A stretch of DNA of 64,000 nucleotides from NCBI RefSeq assembly GCF_018336155.1, contig NZ_JAGYHF010000004.1, forward strand, positions 62,001 to 126,000. Direction: 5' to 3'. Below are positions 42,701-50,619 of the stretch, in pieces (the first letter of the stretch is position 1; the number at the start of each line of letters is the position of its first letter). Source of the stretch: Pseudomonas rustica (lineage in GTDB: Bacteria; Pseudomonadota; Gammaproteobacteria; Pseudomonadales; Pseudomonadaceae). The position numbers and the translations under genes are program-made. The notes under the pieces are model-generated. The model made no database searches, was not told the DNA's origin, and was given only the letters and a program-made list of their open reading frames with translations.

Positions 42701-45517
42701 TGAGTCGCGACTGTAACGCTCGAGTATTTGTTCGCTGTCCAGCACGTGCGCAGGGTTGTCTCGTACGTATTCATAGGCTTTGACGAACTGTTCAGCGTCG
42801 AGCCTGGCCCAGTTGAGATCCAGCCCGCGCCACAGCTTTTCGTGACCAGCGTACAGCTCCGCAGGCAACGCCTTGATGTTGGCGTGTCGCAGGTTCACTT
42901 GTTCAAGCCCGGGCAACTCCAGAATGCCTTTGGGCCAACGCTCGAGAGTACCCGCCACATTCAATGCGCGCAGTCGGGGCAATTGGCTGACATCCAGCGC
43001 ACTGGATATTCCGCGCAACGTCAGACTTTCCAACTGCGGCATGACATTCACCAGCGACTGCGCCGCCTCACTGAACTCGCTACCGAGATTCCCCCCCAGC
43101 AACAACTCACGAATACCGGGGAGCATTTTGAGCTTCTCGGCCAGCCGTGCCGACTGCAGGGGATCCCACACATACAGCTCAAGTGAACGGATGTTGGGAA
43201 ACTGCCGCATAAACGATTCGCTGCTTTGACTGAGCAAACTGTCGACACTCAATTGCACACTGCTCACGTGAGGGAAATGCGCCGTCAGCTCTGGCAACAC
43301 GCCGGCGTTCCCCCAATCCAGATGGATCCCGGCCGGGACATCGACCAGCCCCCGCAGCCGCCAGGCGTCCTTGACCATTTGCGCCGTTTGTTGACGGGCC
43401 AACGATGCGCCCCCCTCGGCGCTCCACTGCTCTAGTTGAATGGCAAGCGTCTCGTACTCCATGGCGCGCAGGTTGAGCAAATGCACAATTTGCGTCTCGG
43501 TACTTCCACCGAGCAGCAGATGATGGATCATCATCTCCGCCGACTCATCTGAAAAGTCGGGATACAGGTCGCGCACCCTTGAGGTCAACGATAGGTTGAC
43601 CATTGTACTCGCCCCACGACCGCTCAACGGGTAGCCAATGCGACCATCAACCAGGCGTGTCGGCGACTTGAAGCGTCGACCGGGTGCGTTCGGAAATAAT
43701 GTTTCGAACATTTGATTGCGATGCCTCTGCGCATATTGGCTCAGCAGGCTTTGCAACTCGGCGCTCTGCCCCACGTTCGGCAGCCCGAGCCTTATACGTG
43801 CATCGTCCGGCAAAGCGTGCATCAACGACTGATGAAAGTTGTCGCCCTGCTGCGGCACACTGTTTAACGCATTGCCCTGGCTGTCGAAGGCTTGAAATTG
43901 CCCGGTCTGGTGGTGTTGACCACCCTCAGTGACCAGGTATTTGACGTCTTCGGCCGAATCGTTGCCGATACTCGCAAGGGTCTTGCCGGTGCAGTCGTGT
44001 TGACGTACCTCCAGACGCAATGATTGCGGCCAGCCTGGTTGTTTCTCTAAAGCACGCAGGGCCAGACGCTGACTGTCGAAAGACGCCAGGCCTGGCTGCT
44101 GCATGCCCGCCAGCGCCCGGTTCATTCGCCCGACTCTGGCGCGAGTGCGCGCCTTGAGCAAGAGACTCACCGGTAGCCGTCCGCTACGTTCGATCAGCCG
44201 GCGTTCCTGAACCGTCGCGGCGCTCAACACCTCTTGTGCGGCGTCATTCGACAGACTCGGAAAGGTGCCTTGCAGTTGTTTGATTTCAGGCGTCAGCGCC
44301 GTTTCGACGGGAACACCATTCCGAAACTGGCGCAAAGTATCGGACAAGACCGAGGGCATGGATTGGTGGTCGATGTGCATTTTTCGCAGCACGCTGTCGT
44401 CGACCCCACTGATTCGCGCGATGTTCTCCAACGCTGCCGTATCCAGCCCATCGGTTGCGTGGCCCAGCCGTCTCAGCAGCGTCGCCCGATCCCATTGCAG
44501 CGGGCGCTCGAAATCGTGTCGCCAGGCGCCCTGGCCATTGGAACGCAGCGCTGGCTGATAAGCATTCGGGTCGCTCGGATGTTTGAGGCGCCAGCGGCCG
44601 AGGGTCGAGTCAAAAGTTTGTTCATACACCTCGCCCTCAAGGCGGATAAACGTTCTGCTACCCACTGCATATTGCCCAAATGAATTGGGTTCGAGCGTGG
44701 ACGGCAACACAACCGGGCTTCTGTACTGCGCAATACCCGGCCGCCAGAGTTGCTGGTCACCGAACGGCAGTTTGACTTTGACCATCCCGTCGACAAACGG
44801 CGTCGAGAGGATTTTCGGCGCTCTGCTTGCGGCCGCGCCGAGCACGGCCATAAACGCCAGATTGGCTGCGACAGCGCTGAGATAACTCCATGCCTGATCA
44901 CTGTCGCCAATGCTCCAGGCCTGCGCTCCGTGGTAGACGTCCAGCGTTAATTGTACGGCCATCACGGCCATCATCACTTCGCCCAGCCCTGGAATAAAGA
45001 ACGCTGCGACGTTCAGTATGTTCAAGCCCCATTCGGCATAGTGCGCCAACCGCGCATACCAGGCGTCATGGTCGACGATGGCAGTCGGTACCGCCAATTG
45101 CGCGGAGGATTCTTTCAGGCGCGTCTGGTGGCGGGTGTACAACTCGTCGAACACATTCTCGGCAAAAAAACTTTCCGCCAGATCCAGCACCGGGTCGTCT
45201 CGATAAACCCGTTGATAGATCCCGTCGAAATGCCCGAACAACGTTTGTTCGCGGTGTGGTGCATCTGGATCCCACTTCAGCGTTTGCAACGCTGACTGAA
45301 CGCTGCCGAGAAACCTGCCAGCGTCGCCATGCGGGATGAGACGTAGAAACGAACGCTGATAAGCGGCGTCTCGCAGGCGCAGCGCGAGATCCCTCTCGAA
45401 TGCCCTGAGCGAGGCGTACTCCTTGATTGGCGCCACCGGGTCGCCCGGTATGCAGACGATGATTCGAGAGTCGGTATAACCGAGCACGCTGAACAGGTTG
45501 GTGCCGGGATTGCTCAA
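39767..45517 (-). CDS. DUF6543/LRR/NEL E3 ubiquitin ligase, C-terminal main part of a frameshifted gene
   Basis: 1916 codons from TTG 45517, a start without any ribosome binding site; the frame really continues upstream through NDLSLSNPGTN into the A7 tract at 45528-45534. Its first ~250 residues are the second half of the DUF6543 region (CIPGDPVAPIKEY; FFIPGLGEVMMAVMAVQL). Three LRR blocks follow (about 740-880, 1050-1220, 1400-1560), each introduced by a ..W R.. helix and an F-P/S-H-V strand. Residues ~1650-1880 are a NEL domain: catalytic C1720-G-D in TCGDGR, then LGRKLFRLGRIEKIADRDV and AEVRLAYRIGLGDRLDL, as in the IpaH/SspH ligases. NEL enzymes ubiquitinate host proteins, so this is probably a secreted effector; no hrp box is seen. 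Confidence 0.85.
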   Translation of the reverse strand: MSNPGTNLFSVLGYTDSRIIVCIPGDPVAPIKEYASLRAFERDLALRLRDAAYQRSFLRLIPHGDAGRFLGSVQSALQTLKWDPDAPHREQTLFGHFDGIYQRVYRDDPVLDLAESFFAENVFDELYTRHQTRLKESSAQLAVPTAIVDHDAWYARLAHYAEWGLNILNVAAFFIPGLGEVMMAVMAVQLTLDVYHGAQAWSIGDSDQAWSYLSAVAANLAFMAVLGAAASRAPKILSTPFVDGMVKVKLPFGDQQLWRPGIAQYRSPVVLPSTLEPNSFGQYAVGSRTFIRLEGEVYEQTFDSTLGRWRLKHPSDPNAYQPALRSNGQGAWRHDFERPLQWDRATLLRRLGHATDGLDTAALENIARISGVDDSVLRKMHIDHQSMPSVLSDTLRQFRNGVPVETALTPEIKQLQGTFPSLSNDAAQEVLSAATVQERRLIERSGRLPVSLLLKARTRARVGRMNRALAGMQQPGLASFDSQRLALRALEKQPGWPQSLRLEVRQHDCTGKTLASIGNDSAEDVKYLVTEGGQHHQTGQFQAFDSQGNALNSVPQQGDNFHQSLMHALPDDARIRLGLPNVGQSAELQSLLSQYAQRHRNQMFETLFPNAPGRRFKSPTRLVDGRIGYPLSGRGASTMVNLSLTSRVRDLYPDFSDESAEMMIHHLLLGGSTETQIVHLLNLRAMEYETLAIQLEQWSAEGGASLARQQTAQMVKDAWRLRGLVDVPAGIHLDWGNAGVLPELTAHFPHVSSVQLSVDSLLSQSSESFMRQFPNIRSLELYVWDPLQSARLAEKLKMLPGIRELLLGGNLGSEFSEAAQSLVNVMPQLESLTLRGISSALDVSQLPRLRALNVAGTLERWPKGILELPGLEQVNLRHANIKALPAELYAGHEKLWRGLDLNWARLDAEQFVKAYEYVRDNPAHVLDSEQILERYSRDSLQIAMDCGSDLSAAALRQIKARGLSGRALLDHINALRQDLQMLSGQLTDWQERLPIVNGRTVDLNARRNAARLIRESWREGLRQRFGLAGDASVNAEPRPGSSTSLPLPVVAPDNVLILDLSGAALGDLPDLSALATTDFSHVLALKLSEVVAPVDALNQFLPHFSELRTLDLSRNQLFDLPSTLKQLPKLKDLGLQHNYLTITPSLQGRLNGLSGLETLDLRYNRVESLNVTTLRGLKRLRLGHTALAAWPEGVLELPALTRLELNNSAVVNVPEAVFSGHDQLQVDLGGCRLTTKARHDLLAKSHEFAPMGISRTDLREGFTLGGPAYFPPLVSQFPELLLPLRVESAEQLARMTAKARLQRLDPDLRDSEALQAVDDLSLSHGAGALFARMDHWDMQFQTLTESLNQWITQPPFQLREMSLPLWVSAVERRKAADQILACWRQNLRGLPAAERGSAGFTLDLSENPLGDLPTLAGDFSHVGTLKLNKVFISEQGLDGFLGAFQGIHTLELNSNLLANLPAPVFAINDLKHLSASGNQLRSTPQLTTQLATLTQLQSLDLSHNWLESLDVSPLAQLGALNLQTNRLVAWPEGVLELPSLTTLNLRDNMLEAVPHALMSERYSRLRAGVDLSSNDSLSGQSLIMLRNEINPGETIMGWSAEELDEVLDSEEADSIFGSDTSPHSDEEVDVGHVTGDEARQRWIEPASNDAQELTRIWRDFEQQPDSAAFFNLLDRMEGTKDFALRRTDLTRRVHRVLKAADSDESLRRTVFAMAQSAQTCGDGRILLFSDIEVKVFEFDTVKSTPLNQQDSVLFKLGRKLFRLGRIEKIADRDVLQRQARGGRPDPAEVRLAYRIGLGDRLDLPGQPKDMLYSGNVSAGTLDTAYAEVIAAEQSADFVEDLVTRDYWIAQLKRKYPGRFAVLKDKQAHIQGELEDRYTEITEAYLAEVGALEVEFKTQETGLLLELTNTERQQFSV

Positions 45518-45519
45518 GC

Positions 45520-46428
45520 TCAGATCATTTTTTTCTGTTTACGCCGATTCGCGCCAAGTACGAACATTTCGCTGGCAGTCAGGCCCAGAACATGCAATTG
45601 GCTAAACACAACGGGTTCGCCGTCCAGCGTCGTCGCCGGCTCTTCGTTGAGTACGCCGAGCACTGCCAGGTAGGCGGTCGGGCTCAGCAGCGACGTCAGG
45701 CGAGCAATGTGCGCATGGGCTCTCAGGCTTTCTTTCCACGCTTCGATGGTCTGTGCTTTGACCGTCGCAGCGGTGTCGGACGCATCAAATATCGCCGCCA
45801 AATGCTGCTGATATTGCTTGCCGATATCCAGCTCGCGGCATAACAGTGCAAATTCGCCGGGTTTGATCGCCAGCTTCTTGATTCTGTAGCACTGGGAGTG
45901 GCCGAATTTGGGGTAATACCAGCCATAAGGCCCGTCATTTTCATCAACGATGGGCGCCCTCTCCCCCTGTTCCGCGATGATGTCTGTTTCAGCGAAGGGC
46001 TGCTCGTCGGCAAAATTTCGTAATGCCAATTGCAGCAGGTTTTGATCGGTGATGAGCCTGTCGCGGTAAAGCTCGGTGTAAAGCCAGGTGTTGGCCGTAT
46101 CGACCTTGATGCCAAACTTTTCAAGCAGCGCGTCTTCGAGCAAGGGTTGCGCAAATTCGACGACACCCTTGAGCCCTTTTAGGGTTTTCGCCAGATTTTG
46201 ACTGGACGTGCGGCTGCGTTGCTGAGTGTCGCGCACGATTTGCCGTTGCACCTCGGTCAGCGCTTCAAACCACTCAGGCATCGCCCCTTCGGGCAAACCT
46301 CCGGGTGTTCTTGCCTGATCCAGCTGCTGGATATTTGCACGACTGAAGTGACGCAACCTTTGTTGCAGTTTGTGTTTAACGAATGGCGTGTGCAGGCCCT
46401 CTTGCCGGCCCGATAGGAGTGCTCGCAT
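45520..46428 (-). CDS. DUF6543 N-terminal part of the frameshifted NEL gene
   Basis: 302 residues from ATG 46428, with AGGA about 8 nt upstream. FALLCRELDIGKQYQQHLAAIF aligns with VLCRELDLGKQYQQHLEQIL in the 1610-residue protein at 50620, and the whole segment corresponds to the N-terminal ~250 residues of that protein. It ends RRKQKKMI at a TGA 2 bp upstream of the TTG that opens the next frame. A one-base shift in the A7 run joins the two into a single protein of ~2220 residues with the same order of domains as the intact homologues. It could be a disrupted gene, a phase-variable one or a programmed frameshift. Confidence 0.8.
   Translation of the reverse strand: MRALLSGRQEGLHTPFVKHKLQQRLRHFSRANIQQLDQARTPGGLPEGAMPEWFEALTEVQRQIVRDTQQRSRTSSQNLAKTLKGLKGVVEFAQPLLEDALLEKFGIKVDTANTWLYTELYRDRLITDQNLLQLALRNFADEQPFAETDIIAEQGERAPIVDENDGPYGWYYPKFGHSQCYRIKKLAIKPGEFALLCRELDIGKQYQQHLAAIFDASDTAATVKAQTIEAWKESLRAHAHIARLTSLLSPTAYLAVLGVLNEEPATTLDGEPVVFSQLHVLGLTASEMFVLGANRRKQKKMI
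45528..45534 (-). other. A7 tract, frameshift site joining the two DUF6543/NEL frames
   Basis: Minus strand: CAG AAA AAA ATG ATC TGA in the first frame. Slipping back one base, or gaining one A, gives CAG AAA AAA AAT GAT CTG AGC TTG and continues into the long frame. Seven identical bases are enough for polymerase slippage. Confidence 0.75.
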
Positions 46429-46580
46429 CTGAAATCCTGACGGCTTGTAAATGAGACGTCAGTTCATCACCGGCGGCGCTGGCGATGGCGGTACATATAT
46501 ATATGCCGTCACTTTTGTCAGCGAGCCACAGGGAATTAATTAGCTATGCTTGCTGTTCACACTGTGATGACGAGGGATTT

Positions 46581-46799
46581 ATGGACGATCCAGTCGACAA
46601 CAAACCGCCGACCTTCTGGCAGATGCTGCACAGCGTCATGGCCGCCGCGTTCGGGGTGCAGAGCGGCAAGAATCGGGCAAGGGATTTCACCCATGGCAAG
46701 CCCAGCCATTTCGTGGTGCTGGGGATTTTGTTCACGGCCGTATTCGCGCTGACGTTGTTTGCCATCGTCAAACTGGTGCTGCATTTCGCCGGGGTTTGA
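46581..46799 (+). CDS. DUF2970 family small membrane protein
   Basis: 72 residues from ATG 46581, with CGAGGG 5 nt upstream. Layout: a short acidic N-terminus (MDDPVDNKPP), TFWQMLHSVMAAAFGVQSGKN as the family block, and one C-terminal membrane span (about 46-68, VLGILFTAVFALTLFAIVKLVL). The function is unknown. Partial copies of its start (ATGGACGATCCAGTC and upstream bases) sit in the 252-bp repeats after metH, showing that this gene once followed metH directly. Confidence 0.9.
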   Translation: MDDPVDNKPPTFWQMLHSVMAAAFGVQSGKNRARDFTHGKPSHFVVLGILFTAVFALTLFAIVKLVLHFAGV

Positions 46800-46805
46800 C
46801 GGGGT

Positions 46806-47879
46806 TCAACGCATCAGGGTTTGCAGGTTGAACGGGTAACGATACGAATCCGGTTGGCCCTTGGCGGACAGCTTGCGGAAATTCACGCCGTAGTCCGGCG
46901 AGTCGCCCATGGCCAGCATTTGCCGAGCCTGGGGCTTGTCGATCAGTTGCAGCAAGGGGATTTGCCGATCGCTGCCGCCGTAGCGGTTCAGATCCACGCC
47001 CTTCTCGTAGTCGTGCAACTCGACCATCGCCCAGCCGCCTAGCGTGAAATGGCCGCCGACCAACGCGCTCAATCGACCGTCGACGAACGCCTGCAATGCC
47101 GCCGGTGAAGTATTGACCGCACTGAACAAAGCATCCTTGCCCGGGACTTTGCCGGTTTCGGCGTAGGCACGCATCGCCCCGAAGGCCATTTCATCGTTGG
47201 CCGACCACACCAGCGAAACCTTTGGATAGCGGCCGAATAGTTGTTTCGCCTGTTCGTAGGCGCGCTCTTGAGTCCAGCCGCTGTAAACCAGTTGGCGCAA
47301 ACGCACGTGAGGATGCTCGGCCAACGCACGCTGCATGCCGTGCTCACGCAATTGCGCTGACGGGGTGATTTTCAGTCCGGAGAACGCCAGCATTTCAATC
47401 TGCTCACCCGCTGCCACCGGCGGATGCACGCGGATCAGCTCCTTCATCATCAAGTAGCCGCCCTCCTCGTCGTTCGGCACCAGACTGCCGATCTGATCGC
47501 CGCGCTCGCCGACCAACGCTTGTTGATCCGCCGTCAGGGCGTTATTGACCATGAACAGCTTCACGCCACTGTTGTGAGCCAGGCGCAGAATTTGCGGCGC
47601 GATGTACTGTTCGTTGACGAAAATCAGGTAGTCGGGACGATTGGGCCCTTGCAGCGCGATGCGCGCCTGAGCGAGGGTCAGCTCTGGCTGACGTTGCGAA
47701 TAGAGGATGTGCAGATCAATGCCGAGGTCGCGAGCGGCTGCCTGCATGAACTGCGAATAGCTGACCCAGAAGGCTTCCTGCGTCGAGCCCGGATTGAGGA
47801 ACAGCACAGACTCCGCTCGCGCAGCGGTTGACAATAGCGCGCTGAACAGCAGCAAGCCGAGGTGTAAAAACTTCAACAT
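46806..47879 (-). CDS. periplasmic binding protein, sugar/LuxP-like
   Basis: 357 residues with a signal peptide (1-22, STAARAE). The fold is type I periplasmic binding protein: SVLFLNPGSTQEAFWVSYSQFMQ, a hinge region KLFMVNNALT and the second-domain strand SLVWSANDEMAFGAMRAYAETGK are typical of peripla_BP_4 members. No ABC permease or ATPase adjoins, so it may feed a sensor such as a diguanylate cyclase or chemoreceptor elsewhere, or be an orphan. It converges on the DUF2970 gene with only 6 bp between them. Confidence 0.85.
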   Translation of the reverse strand: MLKFLHLGLLLFSALLSTAARAESVLFLNPGSTQEAFWVSYSQFMQAAARDLGIDLHILYSQRQPELTLAQARIALQGPNRPDYLIFVNEQYIAPQILRLAHNSGVKLFMVNNALTADQQALVGERGDQIGSLVPNDEEGGYLMMKELIRVHPPVAAGEQIEMLAFSGLKITPSAQLREHGMQRALAEHPHVRLRQLVYSGWTQERAYEQAKQLFGRYPKVSLVWSANDEMAFGAMRAYAETGKVPGKDALFSAVNTSPAALQAFVDGRLSALVGGHFTLGGWAMVELHDYEKGVDLNRYGGSDRQIPLLQLIDKPQARQMLAMGDSPDYGVNFRKLSAKGQPDSYRYPFNLQTLMR

Positions 47880-47996
47880 GAGTCATCCGGGCCCAAGAAA
47901 AAATGGCCGCGCATTATAGCCCTCGAATCATCGGCTATTGGTGCATGATCCCGTTTTTGTCCGACAATCGTCGCATGCGGGGCCCGGATGAGTCGT

Positions 47997-48110
47997 TTAC
48001 TGATGGCTGACCCAGAATACCGCTGTCCCTACTACGAGAATGATCAGGAACAAAATGGCCCACGCATCGACGCTACTGTCGCTTTTTCTTGCCTTGGTCG
48101 GATTGCTCAT
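47997..48110 (-). CDS. 37-residue membrane protein
   Basis: From ATG 48110 the frame encodes a basic N-terminus (MSNPTKARKSDSSVD), then one hydrophobic span (AWAILFLIILVVGTAVFWV) and ends SHQ. GAGG lies 7 nt upstream. Small single-span proteins of this kind are widespread and under-annotated. It is the first gene upstream of the binding protein in the same direction, 117 bp before it. Confidence 0.6.
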   Translation of the reverse strand: MSNPTKARKSDSSVDAWAILFLIILVVGTAVFWVSHQ

Positions 48111-48403
48111 TGCATCGCCTCTTGTCGGTTTTATCGGTGATTGCAGAAAGACTCGACCACAGTTAAGACGATGATTGTCCGCACTACAAATGTGGAATAG
48201 TTGACAGTGATTCTCGTTAGGCGTTTTGGTTCTTTACATATACTCAAACATCACTTTTGCGCATAACACCAAACAGGTATATTGCCCCGGCTCCGTTAGG
48301 GAGAGCGCGGCCGTGCGCGCAGAATTGCAGAGGCACAATCGGACTCCAGCAAGCGAAAACGCAGTGCTACTCCGAATGGCCCAAGCCTGAGAACAGGACT
48401 TAT

Positions 48404-50062
48404 ATGTACGTATACGACGAGTACGATCAGCGGATCATCGAGGACCGCGTCAAGCAGTTCCGTGATCAGACCCGACGCTATCTGGCAGGTGAGCTGAGCG
48501 AAGAAGAATTCCGCCCCCTGCGCCTGCAAAATGGCCTCTACATCCAGCGTTTTGCGCCGATGTTGCGTGTGGCGGTGCCTTACGGCCAGCTGACTTCGCG
48601 TCAGATGCGCATGATGGCCAAGATTGCCCGCGACTACGACAAGGGCTACGCCCACATCAGTACGCGGCAGAACGTGCAGTTCAACTGGCCGGCGGTGGAA
48701 GACATTCCGGACATTCTGGCTGAACTGGCCACCGTGCAGATGCACGCGATCCAGACCAGCGGTAACTGCCTGCGCAACGTGACCACCGACCAGTTCGCCG
48801 GTGTCGCCGCCGACGAAGTGATCGATCCGCGCCCATGGTGCGAGATCGTCCGTCAGTGGACGACGTTCCACCCGGAATTCGCCTACCTGCCGCGCAAATT
48901 CAAAATCGCCGTCAACGGTTCGACCGCTGACCGCGCCGCCATTGAAGTCCACGACATCGGCCTTGAGCCGGTGCACAACGCCGCTGGCGAACTGGGCTTC
49001 CGTGTGCTGGTCGGCGGAGGCCTCGGTCGTACGCCGGTGGTTGGCGCGTTCATCAACGAGTTCCTGCCATGGCAGGACCTGTTGAGCTACCTCGACGCCA
49101 TTCTGCGTGTGTACAACCGCTACGGCCGTCGCGACAACAAATACAAGGCGCGGATCAAGATCCTCGTCAAGGCACTCACGCCTGAAGTGTTCGCCCAGAA
49201 AGTCGACGCGGAAATGGAACACCTACGCGGTGGCCAGACCACGCTGACCGAAGCCGAGCTGCAGCGTGTGGCCAAGCACTTCGTCGATCCGGACTACAAG
49301 GCCCTGGAAAACCAGACCGCTCAGTTGGCCGACCTCGACAAAGAGCATCCGGGTTTCGCTCGCTGGCGCACCCGCAACACCCTGGCGCACAAGAAGCCGG
49401 GTTATGTCGCCGTGACCCTGTCGCTGAAACCGACCGGCGTTGCCCCGGGCGACATCACCGACAAGCAGCTGGACGCCGTCGCCGATCTGGCCGACCGCTA
49501 CAGCTTCGGTCAACTGCGCACCTCGCACGAACAGAACATCATTCTCGCCGACGTTGAGCAGAGCCAGTTGTTCACCCTGTGGGGCGAGTTGCGCGAAGGC
49601 GGTTTCGCCACACCGAACATTGGTTTGCTGACCGACATCATCTGCTGCCCTGGCGGTGATTTCTGCTCGCTGGCCAACGCCAAGTCGATCCCGATTGCCG
49701 AATCGATCCAGCGCCGTTTCGACGACCTGGATTATCTGTTCGACATCGGTGAGCTGGATCTGAACATCTCCGGTTGCATGAACGCCTGTGGTCACCACCA
49801 CGTCGGCCACATCGGCATCCTCGGCGTGGACAAGAAAGGCGAAGAGTTCTATCAGGTCTCCCTCGGCGGCAGCGCCAGCCGTGATGCGAGCCTGGGCAAG
49901 ATCCTCGGCCCGTCCTTCGCTCAGGAAGTTATGCCTGACGTGATCTCGAAGCTGATCGACGTGTACGTTGAACAACGTACCGAAGACGAACGCTTCATTG
50001 ACACCTATCAGCGTATTGGCATCGACCTCTTCAAGGAACGCGTCTATGCAGCGAATCATTAA
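48404..50062 (+). CDS. cysI: CysI-type sulfite/nitrite reductase haemoprotein
   Basis: 552 residues from ATG 48404, with AGGA about 5 nt upstream; the frame extends to 48257 without sense. Two ferredoxin-like/SiR repeats are present, with HISTRQNVQFNW in the first. The sirohaem-[4Fe-4S] ligands are C-P-G-G-D-F-C (~413) and C-M-N-A-C (~457). In pseudomonads this gene, followed by a DUF934 gene, is the assimilatory sulfite reductase, reducing sulfite to sulfide for cysteine synthesis. It ends overlapping the DUF934 start by 17 bp. Confidence 0.9.
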   Translation: MYVYDEYDQRIIEDRVKQFRDQTRRYLAGELSEEEFRPLRLQNGLYIQRFAPMLRVAVPYGQLTSRQMRMMAKIARDYDKGYAHISTRQNVQFNWPAVEDIPDILAELATVQMHAIQTSGNCLRNVTTDQFAGVAADEVIDPRPWCEIVRQWTTFHPEFAYLPRKFKIAVNGSTADRAAIEVHDIGLEPVHNAAGELGFRVLVGGGLGRTPVVGAFINEFLPWQDLLSYLDAILRVYNRYGRRDNKYKARIKILVKALTPEVFAQKVDAEMEHLRGGQTTLTEAELQRVAKHFVDPDYKALENQTAQLADLDKEHPGFARWRTRNTLAHKKPGYVAVTLSLKPTGVAPGDITDKQLDAVADLADRYSFGQLRTSHEQNIILADVEQSQLFTLWGELREGGFATPNIGLLTDIICCPGGDFCSLANAKSIPIAESIQRRFDDLDYLFDIGELDLNISGCMNACGHHHVGHIGILGVDKKGEEFYQVSLGGSASRDASLGKILGPSFAQEVMPDVISKLIDVYVEQRTEDERFIDTYQRIGIDLFKERVYAANH

Positions 50063-50540
50063 GAACAACGAAGTCGTCGACGAAACCTGGCACTTGCTGC
50101 CAAAAGATTTCAACATCGACGAGATCAGCAATTGCGACGACTTGATCGTGCCGTTGCAACTGTGGCGCGAACATAGCCGCATGCTCAAGGCCCGCGACGG
50201 CGGTCTGGGTGTCTGGCTGGATGCTGACGAAGAAGCCGAAGAAATCGGTGAAGACGTTGCCGAGTTTCAGGTGATTGCCCTGAACTTCCCGGCGTTCACT
50301 GACGGCCGCAACTACTCCAACGCCCGTTTGCTGCGCGACCGTTACGGTTTCAAAGGCGAACTGCGCGCGATTGGCGATGTGCTGCGCGATCAGCTGTTTT
50401 ACATGCACCGCTGCGGTTTCGACGCCTTTGCTGTGCGCCCGGACAAAGACCCGTACGAAGCCCTTGAAGGTCTCAAGGATTTCTCGGTGACCTATCAGGC
50501 CGCCACCGACGAGCCGCTGCCGCTGTTCCGGCGCCGCTGA
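50046..50540 (+). CDS. DUF934 family protein of the sulfite reductase operon
   Basis: 164 residues from ATG 50046 inside the cysI 3' end, consistent with translational coupling. LWLDADEEAEEIGED-like acidic stretches and FPAFTDGRNYSNARLLRDRYGFKGELRA are the family hallmark, with GDVLRDQLFYMHRCGFDAFA after it. DUF934 proteins always follow cysI-like genes in proteobacteria and probably help electron transfer or assembly. An excellent terminator follows. Confidence 0.92.
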   Translation: MQRIIKNNEVVDETWHLLPKDFNIDEISNCDDLIVPLQLWREHSRMLKARDGGLGVWLDADEEAEEIGEDVAEFQVIALNFPAFTDGRNYSNARLLRDRYGFKGELRAIGDVLRDQLFYMHRCGFDAFAVRPDKDPYEALEGLKDFSVTYQAATDEPLPLFRRR

Positions 50541-50561
50541 TCCTTTAAGTCGTAACACCCA

Positions 50562-50600
50562 AATCTGAAACCGGAGCTGATCCGGTTTCAGATTTTTTTT
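50562..50600 (+). terminator. intrinsic terminator after the cysI operon
   Basis: AATCTGAAACCGGA/TCCGGTTTCAGATT, a perfect 14-bp stem with a 5-nt loop (50562-50575, 50581-50594), followed by T8 on the plus strand. It may also serve the minus-strand gene ending at 50620. Confidence 0.93.
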
Positions 50601-50619
50601 GCGTTGAATAGGCTGAGAC

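Noticed and set aside
46429..46580. hrp box upstream of the NEL genes
   Set aside because: No GGAACC-N15/16-CCAC arrangement is visible here or upstream of 59306, so type III secretion regulation cannot be claimed.
48180..48403. CysB site or promoter upstream of cysI
   Set aside because: TTGACA occurs near 48200 but has no acceptable -10 at 16-18 bp, and no CysB half-sites could be aligned with confidence.
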